The notes under the pieces are model-generated. The model ran no database searches and was not told the DNA's origin. It saw nothing but the letters and a program-made list of their open reading frames with translations. A program made the position numbers and the translations under genes. Below, piece by piece: positions 35,242-43,934 of a DNA stretch of 64,000 nucleotides. Origin of the DNA: Bin125 sp026705025 (GTDB lineage: Bacteria; Chloroflexota; Dehalococcoidia; Bin125); the NCBI GenBank assembly GCA_026705025.1, contig JAPPBN010000026.1, positions 1 to 64,000 of the forward strand, given 5' to 3'. Every line of letters begins with the position of its first letter. The first letter of the stretch is position 1.

Positions 35242-36045
35242 CTAGGCGGAGCCGGTCCGTCTCATCGAAGCCTCGAGCATGTTGAACCCCGGCGGGAGCT
35301 CGTTCACCGTGATCCCTCCGTCCACATAGAAGAGCTGTCCCGACACCCAGGGGCTCGCGTCGCCGGCCAGGTAGAGCGCCATCTGGGCGATGTCTTCGGG
35401 CTCACCCAGACGGCCCAGCGGCGTTGCTCCGATCATGGCCTCGTCGAATCCGTCGACATCGCGGGCGCGCTCCGTCATCGGCGTCCTCGTGTGGCCGGGA
35501 CCGATCGCGTTGACGCGGATGCCATGCTCTCCCAGTTCGAGGGCAGACACTCTGGTCAACATCGCCACCCCCGCCTTGGCCGAGCAGTAGGCGCTCAGGC
35601 CCTTGGTCGCCTGGGTCGCGTTGATGCTGGCCGTGTTGATCAGCGAACCTCCCTCGCCCTGCGCGATGAGTTGCTTCGACTGGTGTTTGAGGCAGAGGAA
35701 GACGCCGGTCAGGCAGACATCAATGACGTGCTGGAAGTGGCTCAACTCTTGCTCGTGGATCGCTGCAGTCCCGGCAATCCCGGCGTTGTTGAAGCTAATG
35801 TCGAGCCGGCCGAAGCGTTCCACGCAGCTCGCGACCATGCGCTCGACATCTTCCTCGTTGGTGACATCACCGCTGATCGCGAGGGCGCTGGACCCGATCT
35901 CGCGGGAGGTCTCGTTGACCAGATCGGCGTTGCGGTCGAACATCGCGACCTGCGCGCCCTCGTGGGCGAAGAGCTGTGCCGTCGCCAGACCGATGCCAGA
36001 CGCTGCGCCTGTAATCAGCGCGACCTTGCCGTCGAGTGCTCCCAT
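35242..36045 (-). CDS. Short-chain dehydrogenase/reductase (FabG-like)
   Basis: This 267-residue SDR has TGAASGIGLATAQLF, NNAGIAGT and YCSAKAG, and ends near SGQLFYVDGGITVNE. The ATG at 36045 (MGALDGK) has GAGGAGGAAG immediately upstream, so the in-frame start at 36060 is not used. It is a close relative of the gene at 34328 and leads the six-gene SDR block. It is divergent from the membrane protein at 36152. Confidence 0.9.
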   Translation of the reverse strand: MGALDGKVALITGAASGIGLATAQLFAHEGAQVAMFDRNADLVNETSREIGSSALAISGDVTNEEDVERMVASCVERFGRLDISFNNAGIAGTAAIHEQELSHFQHVIDVCLTGVFLCLKHQSKQLIAQGEGGSLINTASINATQATKGLSAYCSAKAGVAMLTRVSALELGEHGIRVNAIGPGHTRTPMTERARDVDGFDEAMIGATPLGRLGEPEDIAQMALYLAGDASPWVSGQLFYVDGGITVNELPPGFNMLEASMRRTGSA

Positions 36046-36151
36046 ACGCTTCCTCCTCAACTGTGTTCTGGATTGCCCGCAACGTACGACATGGTCGATT
36101 TCAAAGCCCTACGTTCGCAGCAACGAGCACCGGTCCCGAGAGGAGTCGGCT

Positions 36152-36949
36152 ATGCCGCATCATGAGCAACTGCTGAGTGACCCAATGGGAGCGTTGCGTG
36201 CCATCTGGGACGACACAGGATGGCGGACCGTGATCATCGCCGCAGTGCTGGTGTTCCTGTTGGAGACCTTCCTCGAGATCAGCGGCGCCGGGCCTGCGTT
36301 GTCCGCGGGCTGGGCGGCGATGCTCATCTCGCTGGTGTTCATCTCGCGAGTTCTGACGTTGCGGCCGGTGCGGGGCGACCTGCTTGAGACGGAGAACCTG
36401 ACCGTGCTGCTTGGCGTGGGCGGCGTGATTGTCGGGGAGATGCTGATCGACTTCACCAGCCTGGGTGACACGTTCGCGTCCGAGCCGATCTACTGGCCGT
36501 TCTCGTTGCTGTTTTGCGGCATTCTGCTCGGCGCTCGCGCCATGGCGCCGTACGCGGGCAATCCACTCATGGCCTGGTGGTTGACCTTCTCCCTGTTTGC
36601 GTTCGGACTGCACCTGGCCATGTGGCACAGCCAGGCCAGCGTGCCCGAGGCGGCCCTCACCTGGGGCGCGGCGCTCACATTCCTGGCTATCCTCAGCCGC
36701 TGGATCGTGGGACGCGGCTTTGGCGGCCCGCTGGTCAGCCCGTTGAATGTGGCGCTGGCGCTGTACATCTTCTTCGCCTGGTGGCTTGAGTACGGGGCCA
36801 ATGCGTCGGGCGTCGGGGCGGATCCCTGGGGCACCGCCGAGCTCTTCTGGCCCTGGCTGCTGTTCACAGTGGGCATCGCCGCCGGGGCGTGTGTTGCTGC
36901 GCCTCGGATATGCGAGATGCTGGCCGGAGCGTCTGAAGAGAAGGACTAA
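36152..36949 (+). CDS. Multi-helix membrane protein, unknown function
   Basis: This 265-residue protein starts at ATG 36152 (GAGAGGAG ribosome site); the frame upstream lies opposite the SDR gene. About seven hydrophobic helices are predicted by eye. No family or motif is recognised. It follows a divergent promoter region shared with the SDR block and precedes the VapBC module. Confidence 0.75.
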   Translation: MPHHEQLLSDPMGALRAIWDDTGWRTVIIAAVLVFLLETFLEISGAGPALSAGWAAMLISLVFISRVLTLRPVRGDLLETENLTVLLGVGGVIVGEMLIDFTSLGDTFASEPIYWPFSLLFCGILLGARAMAPYAGNPLMAWWLTFSLFAFGLHLAMWHSQASVPEAALTWGAALTFLAILSRWIVGRGFGGPLVSPLNVALALYIFFAWWLEYGANASGVGADPWGTAELFWPWLLFTVGIAAGACVAAPRICEMLAGASEEKD

Positions 36950-37007
36950 GGAGCACTCGCCGAAGGGCGTCCTTCCTTCATTGGTTCACGGCCGCAAGCT
37001 GACCCAC

Positions 37008-37013
37008 TAGGCT
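37008..37013 (+). promoter_or_regulatory. Candidate -10 box of a leaderless vapB transcript
   Basis: TAGGCT lies 6 bases before the ATG at 37020 and no ribosome site is visible. Confidence 0.45.
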
Positions 37014-37019
37014 GAGCTC

Positions 37020-37286
37020 ATGACGACAGATCTCTCTCTCGACGATGATGTCGCCGCCGCTCTCGCCGAAGAAGCGGAGCGGCGTGGTGTCCCGCTGGAT
37101 CGGCTCGCCAACGAGGAACTCCGCGCCAAATTCTGCGAAGGGCGGACAACACCGCGAGCGCCGTTCGTGGTCAAGACCTTTTCCAGCGCATACAAATCGG
37201 GGGTCGATCCGACGAGGCTGAAGGACTACCTCTACGAAGAAGACGTAGAGCGCTATCGTCGGCTGAGTCGGCAGGCTGACGAATGA
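37020..37286 (+). CDS. Probable VapB-type antitoxin
   Basis: An 88-residue protein with a short acidic/basic N-terminal region and two predicted helices (LDDDVAAALAEEAERRGVPLDRLANEEL), then a basic C-terminus. It overlaps the next PIN-domain gene by 4 bases (ATGA), the classic antitoxin-before-toxin layout, so it should neutralise and regulate that toxin. The sequence resembles ribbon-helix-helix antitoxins only weakly. Confidence 0.7.
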   Translation: MTTDLSLDDDVAAALAEEAERRGVPLDRLANEELRAKFCEGRTTPRAPFVVKTFSSAYKSGVDPTRLKDYLYEEDVERYRRLSRQADE

Positions 37287-37720
37287 TCGTTCCGGATGCG
37301 AATCTCCTCTTGTACGCATACAACCGGGCCGATCCCAATCACCGCAAAGCCTTGAATTGGTGGTCTGGACTGGTTGAAGGCACGGAGCCGGTTGGGTTGC
37401 CGTGCCTCGTCACTGTGGGTTTCCTTCGCTTGGCCACGGGTTCCGCGGCCTTCGAGCAGCCCTTGCCATCAGCGATGGCAACGTTGACGGTCGAGGAATG
37501 GCTGGACCAGCCTCATATCGACGTGCTCAACCCGGGACCCGCTCATATGCGCATCTGGGGAGATCTCATTCGTGCCACTAATGCGTCAGGCAACTTGGTC
37601 AATGATGCGCACATCGCCGCGCTCGCGATTGAGCATGACGCCGAGGTCCACACCAACGACCGCGACTTCGCACGGTTTCCCGGATTGCGCTGGTCGAATC
37701 CGTTGCAGACCCTCGCTTAG
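37283..37720 (+). CDS. VapC-type PIN-domain toxin ribonuclease
   Basis: This 145-residue PIN protein has the first acidic residue D5 in IVPDANLLLYAYN, and later NDAHIAALAIEHDAEVHTNDRDF with the remaining acidic ligands, as in the FLRLAT-type VapC group. PIN toxins cut RNA, often tRNA or rRNA. It starts within vapB by a 4-base overlap and ends 4 bases inside the convergent UroD-like gene. It is a stand-alone chromosomal module. Confidence 0.88.
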   Translation: MIVPDANLLLYAYNRADPNHRKALNWWSGLVEGTEPVGLPCLVTVGFLRLATGSAAFEQPLPSAMATLTVEEWLDQPHIDVLNPGPAHMRIWGDLIRATNASGNLVNDAHIAALAIEHDAEVHTNDRDFARFPGLRWSNPLQTLA

Positions 37721-38706
37721 TTCCCCCGAGCCCCTGACGCCACGGCCGCCCGATTCTCGGGCGATGTATGCGGCGGAATCGAACAGCCGCCGGTCACGAA
37801 CACCCTCGTGTTGCCGATGCTGGCCGCCTCCGACGCCTGATTGCGCACTTCGTCCGCGCTGAGTTCCCCGAGTCCAGCCCGACTGACGCCACCCATGACC
37901 GCCTTGTCGGTCTGCGACCAGACGTCGGCCAGGCTGGCGTTGGTCTCGTCGCGGTCGTCCCAGTTGAAGGCGTGAACCGGATAGTCGAGCAACTCGGCCA
38001 GCATGTTGTTCGAGAAGCAAACATGCAGGACGTTGAACTCGGCGTCGCGGATCGCATCGAGGACCTGTAAGTCGTAGGGTCGGCCGAATTCGCGGTAGAA
38101 GTCAGGTGTCGAGGTGGCGTGACTGGCCCATTGCAGCGGTGCGTAGAAGACGCCCGAGGCGCCGGCATTCATATTGGCGCGGCTGTAGTTGACAATCGTT
38201 TCCGTCACTCGCGCGATCGCGCCGTGTACGGCAGCGGGGGCCTCTGCCGCAGCCTGCTTGAAGGCTCGCGGATGGCCGAACATGAGGCCCACCGTGGCCA
38301 TCGGCGAGAACACCGTCTGGACCACATCAACTTCGCCTTTGGTTCGCTCGACGACCAGGCGGGTCGACTCGATGTGCTCGCCGAACACGCCGCGCTCGGC
38401 GTGGACCGAGACGACGTCGTGGAGTTCGTCGAGTTCACTCAGAGCGGGGCTGATCATGGTCTGGTTGGTCTGCTCCACCGGAGGCTGATAGACGGCGCCC
38501 CAAGCTTCGGGAAACATCGACCAGCGTGGATTGATCTTGATGAAGTCCCAGTCGTAGGCCTCATACTGCTCGCAGGTCGCGCCGACCAGTTCGTCGTTGC
38601 TCCATTCGCGCAGGAAATCGTGTCCCCAGAGGGACGCCGGCGCCCGATCGACCGGTTCGCCCGATATTGCTGCCCGCACCCGTTCACGCTTGGTCATCTC
38701 GGTCAT
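37717..38706 (-). CDS. Uroporphyrinogen decarboxylase-family protein (UroD-like)
   Basis: This 329-residue TIM-barrel protein of the URO-D fold has KRERVRAAISGEPVDRAPASLWGH at the N-terminus and a C-terminal TGGCSIPPHTSPEN. The arginine-rich heme-precursor motif of true HemE (RQAGR) is absent, so the substrate is more likely a methyl group donor or small aromatic than uroporphyrinogen. A methyltransferase-like or decarboxylase role is open. The start overlaps the cyclase-fusion stop by 4 bases, so the two are cotranscribed. Confidence 0.85.
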   Translation of the reverse strand: MTEMTKRERVRAAISGEPVDRAPASLWGHDFLREWSNDELVGATCEQYEAYDWDFIKINPRWSMFPEAWGAVYQPPVEQTNQTMISPALSELDELHDVVSVHAERGVFGEHIESTRLVVERTKGEVDVVQTVFSPMATVGLMFGHPRAFKQAAAEAPAAVHGAIARVTETIVNYSRANMNAGASGVFYAPLQWASHATSTPDFYREFGRPYDLQVLDAIRDAEFNVLHVCFSNNMLAELLDYPVHAFNWDDRDETNASLADVWSQTDKAVMGGVSRAGLGELSADEVRNQASEAASIGNTRVFVTGGCSIPPHTSPENRAAVASGARGN

Positions 38707-40127
38707 TGGGTTGTCCCTTCCAGGGGCGTGCTGTCGCCCGATGCGCTTTGCCAGTCGACGCTGAAGATGTGGATCGAATCGCGGAAACCGCGAAGCTGGT
38801 GCACACCTCGATCCTCAAACCGGTACCGACGACCCTGAAGGAGTCCGCGAACCAGGTCCGAGACGAGAATCTGGCCGCCCTGGGCCATCGACATGATGCG
38901 GGCGGCCTGGTTGACCGTAGCGCCGTAGAGGTCGTCTGACTCTGCAATCGGCTCACCAGCGCTGAGCCCGATGCGGACATAGACGTCGCTGTAGCGATCG
39001 TGGTTCGCCAGCTGGCTCTGGATCTGCACGGCGGCGTCAACGCCCGACGATGCTGCGCCGAACCAGGCCAGGACGCCGTCTCCCATCGTCTTGACCTGGA
39101 CACCACGATGATCGCGAATCGCGGTCAGCGTGAGTTGTTCGATTTCACGAGTGATCGCGCGGGCCTGATCATCGCCGAGCCGGTCGACCATCGAGGTTGA
39201 GCCCTCGATGTCGGTGAACAGGACGGTGCGTGTCGCTTGTCCTGCAGTCTGCGACTGCATGTCGATGCCGATGAACTCCTCCATCGCCTCGGCCAACTGA
39301 TTGATCGTCAGCGCTCCGTTGACGAGGACGGAGGTGTCATCGCGTCCGACCAGCAGCCGCGCGCCGCGGATGCGCCGGGCCCAGTCTCGACCGAATGAGG
39401 CATTGGAATCCTCAAAACCGTCACCCTCGGGTGGAATCGAGATCAGGGTTGGAATCTGCACGCTTCGCAGCTCGTCACGCAGGTTGAGACTGCGCATTTC
39501 CGGTACCAGACCAAACAGCCGATTCATCGACGGGTAGTGATGCATCAACTCCGAGAGGCTGCGCAGCGTGGCTTCATCGGCAGTCGGCGCGATGATTGTG
39601 AGCAACGCGCGTCTGGCGGACTCTTCGTGATACTGCCAGCCGAGTCGCAGCAGATTGCCGATCGTTCCGTCCATGAGCTGGCTGTACTCGTCCTGCGGAG
39701 ATACCGAGGAGTCATGGGGCATGGTCTGGTTGCCGACCATCGGAATCGGCAGATGCAGAACCATGTGGGTGTAACGCTCAGGCTCGTTGAGCATCGCGAT
39801 CACGGCGGCCGGCGTGCCGATGTAATAGCCCATCAGCGCGACGCGCGGCTCGCCGAGTTCAGTGACGACCGCCGCCAGGTCCGCCGCTTCGTCGTGGAAC
39901 GAGCCAAACACGCCGTCGCGTTCGGAGAGCCCGCAGCCGCGCGGATCGAATCGGATGACCCGGAACGACTGTGACAGGCGGTCCCAGAGTCCACCCGGTT
40001 CCCAGCCCACATTGAGCGGCAACATCGGTCCCGTGGAGACAACGAGGGGTTTACCCACACCACGCTCAACCCAGGCAATCGCGACGACGTCGTCGGTGAG
40101 CGTGTACTGGACCGATGGCGTGCTCAT
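38703..40127 (-). CDS. Alpha/beta-hydrolase-like domain fused to class III nucleotidyl cyclase
   Basis: Residues 1-285 have an alpha/beta hydrolase fold (DPRGCGLSER, then the nucleophile elbow) and residues 295-474 a class III adenylate/guanylate cyclase domain with FTDIEGST (D306) and VKTMGDG (K346, D350). In the hydrolase half the elbow is MGYYIG, so the nucleophile position 102 is tyrosine, and the C-terminal catalytic histidine loop reads GRDDTSV. It is probably a ligand-sensing pseudo-hydrolase controlling cyclic nucleotide production. The cyclase residues for metal and ATP look intact. Confidence 0.9.
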   Translation of the reverse strand: MSTPSVQYTLTDDVVAIAWVERGVGKPLVVSTGPMLPLNVGWEPGGLWDRLSQSFRVIRFDPRGCGLSERDGVFGSFHDEAADLAAVVTELGEPRVALMGYYIGTPAAVIAMLNEPERYTHMVLHLPIPMVGNQTMPHDSSVSPQDEYSQLMDGTIGNLLRLGWQYHEESARRALLTIIAPTADEATLRSLSELMHHYPSMNRLFGLVPEMRSLNLRDELRSVQIPTLISIPPEGDGFEDSNASFGRDWARRIRGARLLVGRDDTSVLVNGALTINQLAEAMEEFIGIDMQSQTAGQATRTVLFTDIEGSTSMVDRLGDDQARAITREIEQLTLTAIRDHRGVQVKTMGDGVLAWFGAASSGVDAAVQIQSQLANHDRYSDVYVRIGLSAGEPIAESDDLYGATVNQAARIMSMAQGGQILVSDLVRGLLQGRRYRFEDRGVHQLRGFRDSIHIFSVDWQSASGDSTPLEGTTQ

Positions 40128-40148
40128 GCTGTCGCCAGACGTCTCCCC

Positions 40149-40898
40149 TTAGATTCCCTGGGTCATGCCGCCGTCAATGATGAACTCGACGCCGTTCATG
40201 TACTCGGAGTCATCCGAGGCGAGGAACAGGGCCAGCCGGGCGACCTCGACGGCCTCGGCGATCCGTCCATAGGGAATCCGTCGCACGAGTTGATCGGTGA
40301 GCCCCTGCTCAATCGCCGGGAGTTGATGCAACATCGGCGTCTCAATCAGCCCCGGGTGAATCGAGTTGACCCGTACACCTGATGGGGCAAACTCGCTCAT
40401 CGCGACCTTGGTCATGCCCCGCACGGCCCACTTCGATGCCGAGTACGCCAGCGATCCGGCCCCGCCGCGCATGCCGGCGACGGACGAAATGTTGATAATC
40501 GAGCCCGACCCCGCCTCGCACATGACCGGCCCAACGTGTTTCAGGCCGAGAAAGACGCCAATCTGATTGATATCAATCACTTCCCGGTACTCCTCGACCG
40601 ACAAATCGGCGATCGGTCGGGAGCGGAAGATGCCGGCGTTGTTGATGAATGCGTCGATCTTGCCGTAGTCCTCAAGCACGTCCTGAACCACCGCGATCCA
40701 CTCGTCCTCGTTGGTCACGTCGTGGTGGAGGTAGCGAATGCTGTCGCTGCCCGCGGCGGTGGCTTCGCCGGCCGAGTCCAGCACATCAGTGATCACCACC
40801 GTCGCGCCTTCTTCGGCGAACAGGTTCGCCTCGGCCGCGCCCTGACCGCGCGCGCCGCCGGTGATCAGTGCAGTCTTGCCATCAAGTCGTCCGGCCAT
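40149..40898 (-). CDS. Short-chain dehydrogenase/reductase (glucose/steroid dehydrogenase-like)
   Basis: This 249-residue classical SDR has TGGARGQGAAEANLF, NNAGIFRS, the catalytic YSASKWA and a C-terminal YMNGVEFIIDGG. AGGAAGGA lies just upstream of the start. It resembles 3-alpha/20-beta-hydroxysteroid dehydrogenase-type SDRs, but the substrate is unknown. It lies 21 bases upstream of the cyclase fusion on the same strand. Confidence 0.9.
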   Translation of the reverse strand: MAGRLDGKTALITGGARGQGAAEANLFAEEGATVVITDVLDSAGEATAAGSDSIRYLHHDVTNEDEWIAVVQDVLEDYGKIDAFINNAGIFRSRPIADLSVEEYREVIDINQIGVFLGLKHVGPVMCEAGSGSIINISSVAGMRGGAGSLAYSASKWAVRGMTKVAMSEFAPSGVRVNSIHPGLIETPMLHQLPAIEQGLTDQLVRRIPYGRIAEAVEVARLALFLASDDSEYMNGVEFIIDGGMTQGI

Positions 40899-40969
40899 CC
40901 CGACACGTCCTTCCTGAGTACGACGGTTCGTTGGAGCAACAGGGTAGAGCTTCGCGCCAGCTCGGCACG

Positions 40970-41398
40970 TTATTCCGGCGGGAGCATGACGTAGGTGCCG
41001 TTGCCGTGACCGATGTGGCGGCCCTGGTCGTCATACAGGTCCACCGAGCAGTGGCTCAACGTCCGCCCGCGACGAATCACCTCAGCCCGAGCTCGGATCA
41101 CGTCGCCGTCCAGACCGCGCAGCCAGCGGAACTCGGACTGCGCGGTGATCACTCGCTCGCCCTCGGCCTGGATCGTGCCCAGCGCGCCGCCCATCGCCGA
41201 ATCCGCGACCAGCAACCAGACGCCGCCATGGACGATGCCGTACAGATTGTGAGTCTTCGGCGAGGCGGTCAGGGTGATCTCGCACCAGCCGTCGCCGGCG
41301 TCGGTGAATCGGTAGCCGAGCTCCTGGAACAGCGCGACCGCCTCCATGTCGCGGAGCGGCGGATAGCGCTTGAAGATCTCCTCGGAACTCAGTGTCAT
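40970..41398 (-). CDS. PaaI-family hotdog thioesterase
   Basis: This 142-residue hotdog-fold protein has the PaaI-type signature IVHGGVWLLVADSAMGGAL, giving the active-site His and Gly-Gly, and ends MLPPE. Such enzymes hydrolyse aromatic or acyl-CoA esters. It belongs to a minus-strand group with the DinB-like genes, 16 bases downstream of the nearer one, and could clear CoA esters in the catabolic cluster. Confidence 0.88.
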   Translation of the reverse strand: MTLSSEEIFKRYPPLRDMEAVALFQELGYRFTDAGDGWCEITLTASPKTHNLYGIVHGGVWLLVADSAMGGALGTIQAEGERVITAQSEFRWLRGLDGDVIRARAEVIRRGRTLSHCSVDLYDDQGRHIGHGNGTYVMLPPE

Positions 41399-41413
41399 TT
41401 GCGTGCTTGCGAC

Positions 41414-41890
41414 CTAATCCCGCCGCATCTCGGCCCCATGCTCGCCGATGTGCTCGCTTGGAAACGCGAACACGCCGCCGACCGTGGTCTCCTGACCGAG
41501 CACCACGCCGCCGTTGCCCCACTCGTCATCGCCGATGCCGTCGGCCAGGTGTTGCATTTTGGCGCAGCCCTCGTCGAACAGCGCGAGCACCGACTCCGCA
41601 GTGGCGCCGCGTGAGCGGATGCGGACATACCACAGGCTGGCGAAGTTGATCACCGCCATCAGCGGTGCGGGCGGGTTCATGCCCTTGTTCTTGCGCAGCC
41701 GGGACAGCGATTGGCCGCCCGCTCCGACTCCGAAGGCAATGTGCCAGCAGAGTTGTCCGTTGTTCCAGCCGGCATTGTTGCTCTGGCGACTCCACTCGTC
41801 TTCCGAGAGGCCCAATACGAGCTCGCGATACTCCGTCCGCGCCTGTTCGAGTGCGGCGCGGGCTTCGTCGGCGTTTGTGATTTCTGACAT
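41414..41890 (-). CDS. DinB-like (DUF664-type) protein, tandem copy 1
   Basis: This 158-residue helical-bundle protein of the DinB/YfiT-type group has the SNNAGWNNGQLCWHIAFG motif (first metal His) and a C-terminal EHIGEHGAEM with further histidines. Such proteins bind a divalent metal and are thiol transferases or have unknown roles. It is a near copy of the gene at 41974, 83 bases upstream, with the same length. Confidence 0.8.
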   Translation of the reverse strand: MSEITNADEARAALEQARTEYRELVLGLSEDEWSRQSNNAGWNNGQLCWHIAFGVGAGGQSLSRLRKNKGMNPPAPLMAVINFASLWYVRIRSRGATAESVLALFDEGCAKMQHLADGIGDDEWGNGGVVLGQETTVGGVFAFPSEHIGEHGAEMRRD

Positions 41891-41973
41891 GGTTCAGTCC
41901 AGTTCGTTGCCCGCATCAGCGGGTCGCATAAGAAGATCTCCGCCGGACGCAGCGCAACTGCTGCGCCGGCGGC

Positions 41974-42450
41974 CTAGGTACGCCGCATTTGCGCCGCGTG
42001 CTCAGTGATGTGCCCGCGCAGGAACCCGAACGAGCTTCCGACGGTCATCTGCTCGCCCAGAAACTCGCCGCCGTTGCCCCACTCGTCCTCAGCAACGGTC
42101 TCGATTGCTCCACGTGTCGCTGCCAGGCGCTCGTCGAAGAATGCCAGGACCGAATCGGGCGTCGCGCCGCGCGAACGGATCCGCACCAACCACAGGCTGA
42201 GGACGTTGAGCACCGCCATCAGCGGAGCCGGTGGCTTCATGTCCTTGTTCTGACGCAGCCGAGTCACCCGCAGCGTGCCGCCGCTCGCCGTGAAGGCGAC
42301 GTGCCAGCAGAGTTGGCCGTTCGTCCAGGCCGCGTTGTTGCTTGTGTGGTTCCATTCCTCGCTGGACAGTCCCAGCACGAGTTCCCGGAACTCCTCGTGC
42401 GCCTGGTCCAACTCGGCGTGCGCCTCTTCGGCGTTGGTGATCTCGGCCAT
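41974..42450 (-). CDS. DinB-like (DUF664-type) protein, tandem copy 2
   Basis: 158 residues, beginning MAEITNAEEAHAELDQAHEEF against MSEITNADEARAALEQARTEY in copy 1, with SNNAAWTNGQLCWHVAFT and GHITEHAAQM. The pair arose by duplication. It lies 29 bases downstream of the haloalkane dehalogenase gene on the same strand. Confidence 0.8.
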   Translation of the reverse strand: MAEITNAEEAHAELDQAHEEFRELVLGLSSEEWNHTSNNAAWTNGQLCWHVAFTASGGTLRVTRLRQNKDMKPPAPLMAVLNVLSLWLVRIRSRGATPDSVLAFFDERLAATRGAIETVAEDEWGNGGEFLGEQMTVGSSFGFLRGHITEHAAQMRRT

Positions 42451-42479
42451 CCTGCCCTGTCCTGGCTAGCTGCTTGGTC

Positions 42480-43370
42480 TCATATGGCGGCGTACCAGTC
42501 TCGGATCGCTGCGCCAATCTCGTGCGGTGAATCTTCCTGGACGAAGTGGTTGCCGGCGACGGTGATTTCGGTCTGGTTGGGCCAGCTGCGGCAGAACTCT
42601 CGCTGCGCACTGGTCAGGATCGCACCCGGCTCGGCGTTGACGAAGAGCTTGGCGATGTGAGCAGAGTCCTCGGAGGAGAGGAAGTCGGCGTAGCTCTGGG
42701 CAATCTCGGTGACATCGGCCGGCTCGCCGTCAATCGGAATCTCGCGCGGCCAGGTGAGGGTCGGTCGGCGTGACTCGCCCTCTTCGCGATAGGGCAGCCG
42801 GTAGACCTCCATCTCCTCCTCGGTCAGACCACGCAGCACGCTGCCCGGCAGGATCCGTTCGACGAAGACGTTCTTCTCGAGGACCATCGACTCGCCGGCC
42901 TCCGAGCGCATGCCCTGGAAGATCCGCGCCGCCGCCTCGGGCCATTCGTCCCAGGTCACGGGACGGACAATCGCCTCCATGTAGACCAGGCCCTTAACCC
43001 GGTCGCGGTGGCGGTTGGCCCAGTGGAAGCCCAGCGCCGAACCCCAGTCGTGGATCACGAACGTCAGGTTGTCGCCCAGGTTCATGCCCTCGATCCAGGC
43101 GTCGACCCATTCCGCGTGGTCGACGAATCGATACGAACCGGACGGCGACGAGCCGGACACGCCCATACCGATCAGGTCGGGCGCCAGGCACCGACCCGAT
43201 TCGAATGCGTGCGGCATGATGTTGCGCCACAGATACGAAGAGGTCGGGTTGCCATGCAGGAAGATGATCGGATCGCCATCCGCATCGCCCTCGTCGACAT
43301 AGGCCATGGTGGTCTGGCCGATGGTCAGGCGCTTACGAGGGAACGGATCGTCGGCGGAGATATCGGGCAT
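42480..43370 (-). CDS. dhaA: Haloalkane dehalogenase (DhaA/LinB group)
   Basis: This 296-residue alpha/beta-hydrolase hydrolyses a carbon-halogen bond of haloalkanes. The elements are clear: HGNPTSSYLWRN (N41 of the halide site), nucleophile D108 in VIHDWGSALGFHW with W109, E132 in MEAIV as catalytic acid, and His in AGNHFVQED. The sequence follows DhaA from Rhodococcus along its length. It is divergent from the VOC gene at 43494. A halogenated substrate is expected but not defined. Confidence 0.93.
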   Translation of the reverse strand: MPDISADDPFPRKRLTIGQTTMAYVDEGDADGDPIIFLHGNPTSSYLWRNIMPHAFESGRCLAPDLIGMGVSGSSPSGSYRFVDHAEWVDAWIEGMNLGDNLTFVIHDWGSALGFHWANRHRDRVKGLVYMEAIVRPVTWDEWPEAAARIFQGMRSEAGESMVLEKNVFVERILPGSVLRGLTEEEMEVYRLPYREEGESRRPTLTWPREIPIDGEPADVTEIAQSYADFLSSEDSAHIAKLFVNAEPGAILTSAQREFCRSWPNQTEITVAGNHFVQEDSPHEIGAAIRDWYAAI

Positions 43371-43493
43371 GGTTGCTCCAGGGAGATTGTGCTGATGGTT
43401 GGGATTTCACTGGCAAGCGAGGCAAGGATAGCAGCGAGACCGGTTAGCCTTCGTGCAACCAGCGAGCATGACAACGAGGCAGGGGACGAGACC

Positions 43494-43916
43494 ATGGCGG
43501 TCACAGGGATGGACCATGTCGCAATTCCGGCAGGCGATCCGGAAGCCCTGATGGGCTTCTATCGCTCGCTTGGATTCGCCATTCTGCACGAAGCCGAGTG
43601 GCGTGCCGGCGACTTCCCGGCCTTCGCCATCGCCTGCGGCGACCAGAAGATCAACGTCCACGATCCGAAGCTCTGGCAAAATCCCGACTTCGACCTGCGC
43701 GGTCCAACCGCCGAGCCCGGCTGCGGAGACTTCTGCTTCGTCTGGGACGGCACGCCTGAAACAGCGGCAGCCGCGATTGAAGCCGCCGGATGCGAAGTGA
43801 TCGAAGGACCGGGCTCGCGAATCGGCGGCCGAGGAAGAGGCACAGCCGAGGGAATCAGCGTCTACACCCGCGATCCCGACGGCAACCTCGTCGAACTGAT
43901 CTCATACGGCGACTAA
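43494..43916 (+). CDS. VOC-family (glyoxalase/dioxygenase-like) protein
   Basis: This 140-residue vicinal-oxygen-chelate protein opens with MDHVAIPAGDPEALMGFYRSLGF and ends DPDGNLVELISYG, with H and E residues at the metal-binding positions. The activity (dioxygenase, glyoxalase, fosfomycin-type or dehalogenating) cannot be told. The start is ATG 43494; earlier frame codons lie opposite the dehalogenase. Nitroreductase follows after 18 bases. Confidence 0.85.
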   Translation: MAVTGMDHVAIPAGDPEALMGFYRSLGFAILHEAEWRAGDFPAFAIACGDQKINVHDPKLWQNPDFDLRGPTAEPGCGDFCFVWDGTPETAAAAIEAAGCEVIEGPGSRIGGRGRGTAEGISVYTRDPDGNLVELISYGD

Positions 43917-43934
43917 GCGAACTGGAGCAACAGC

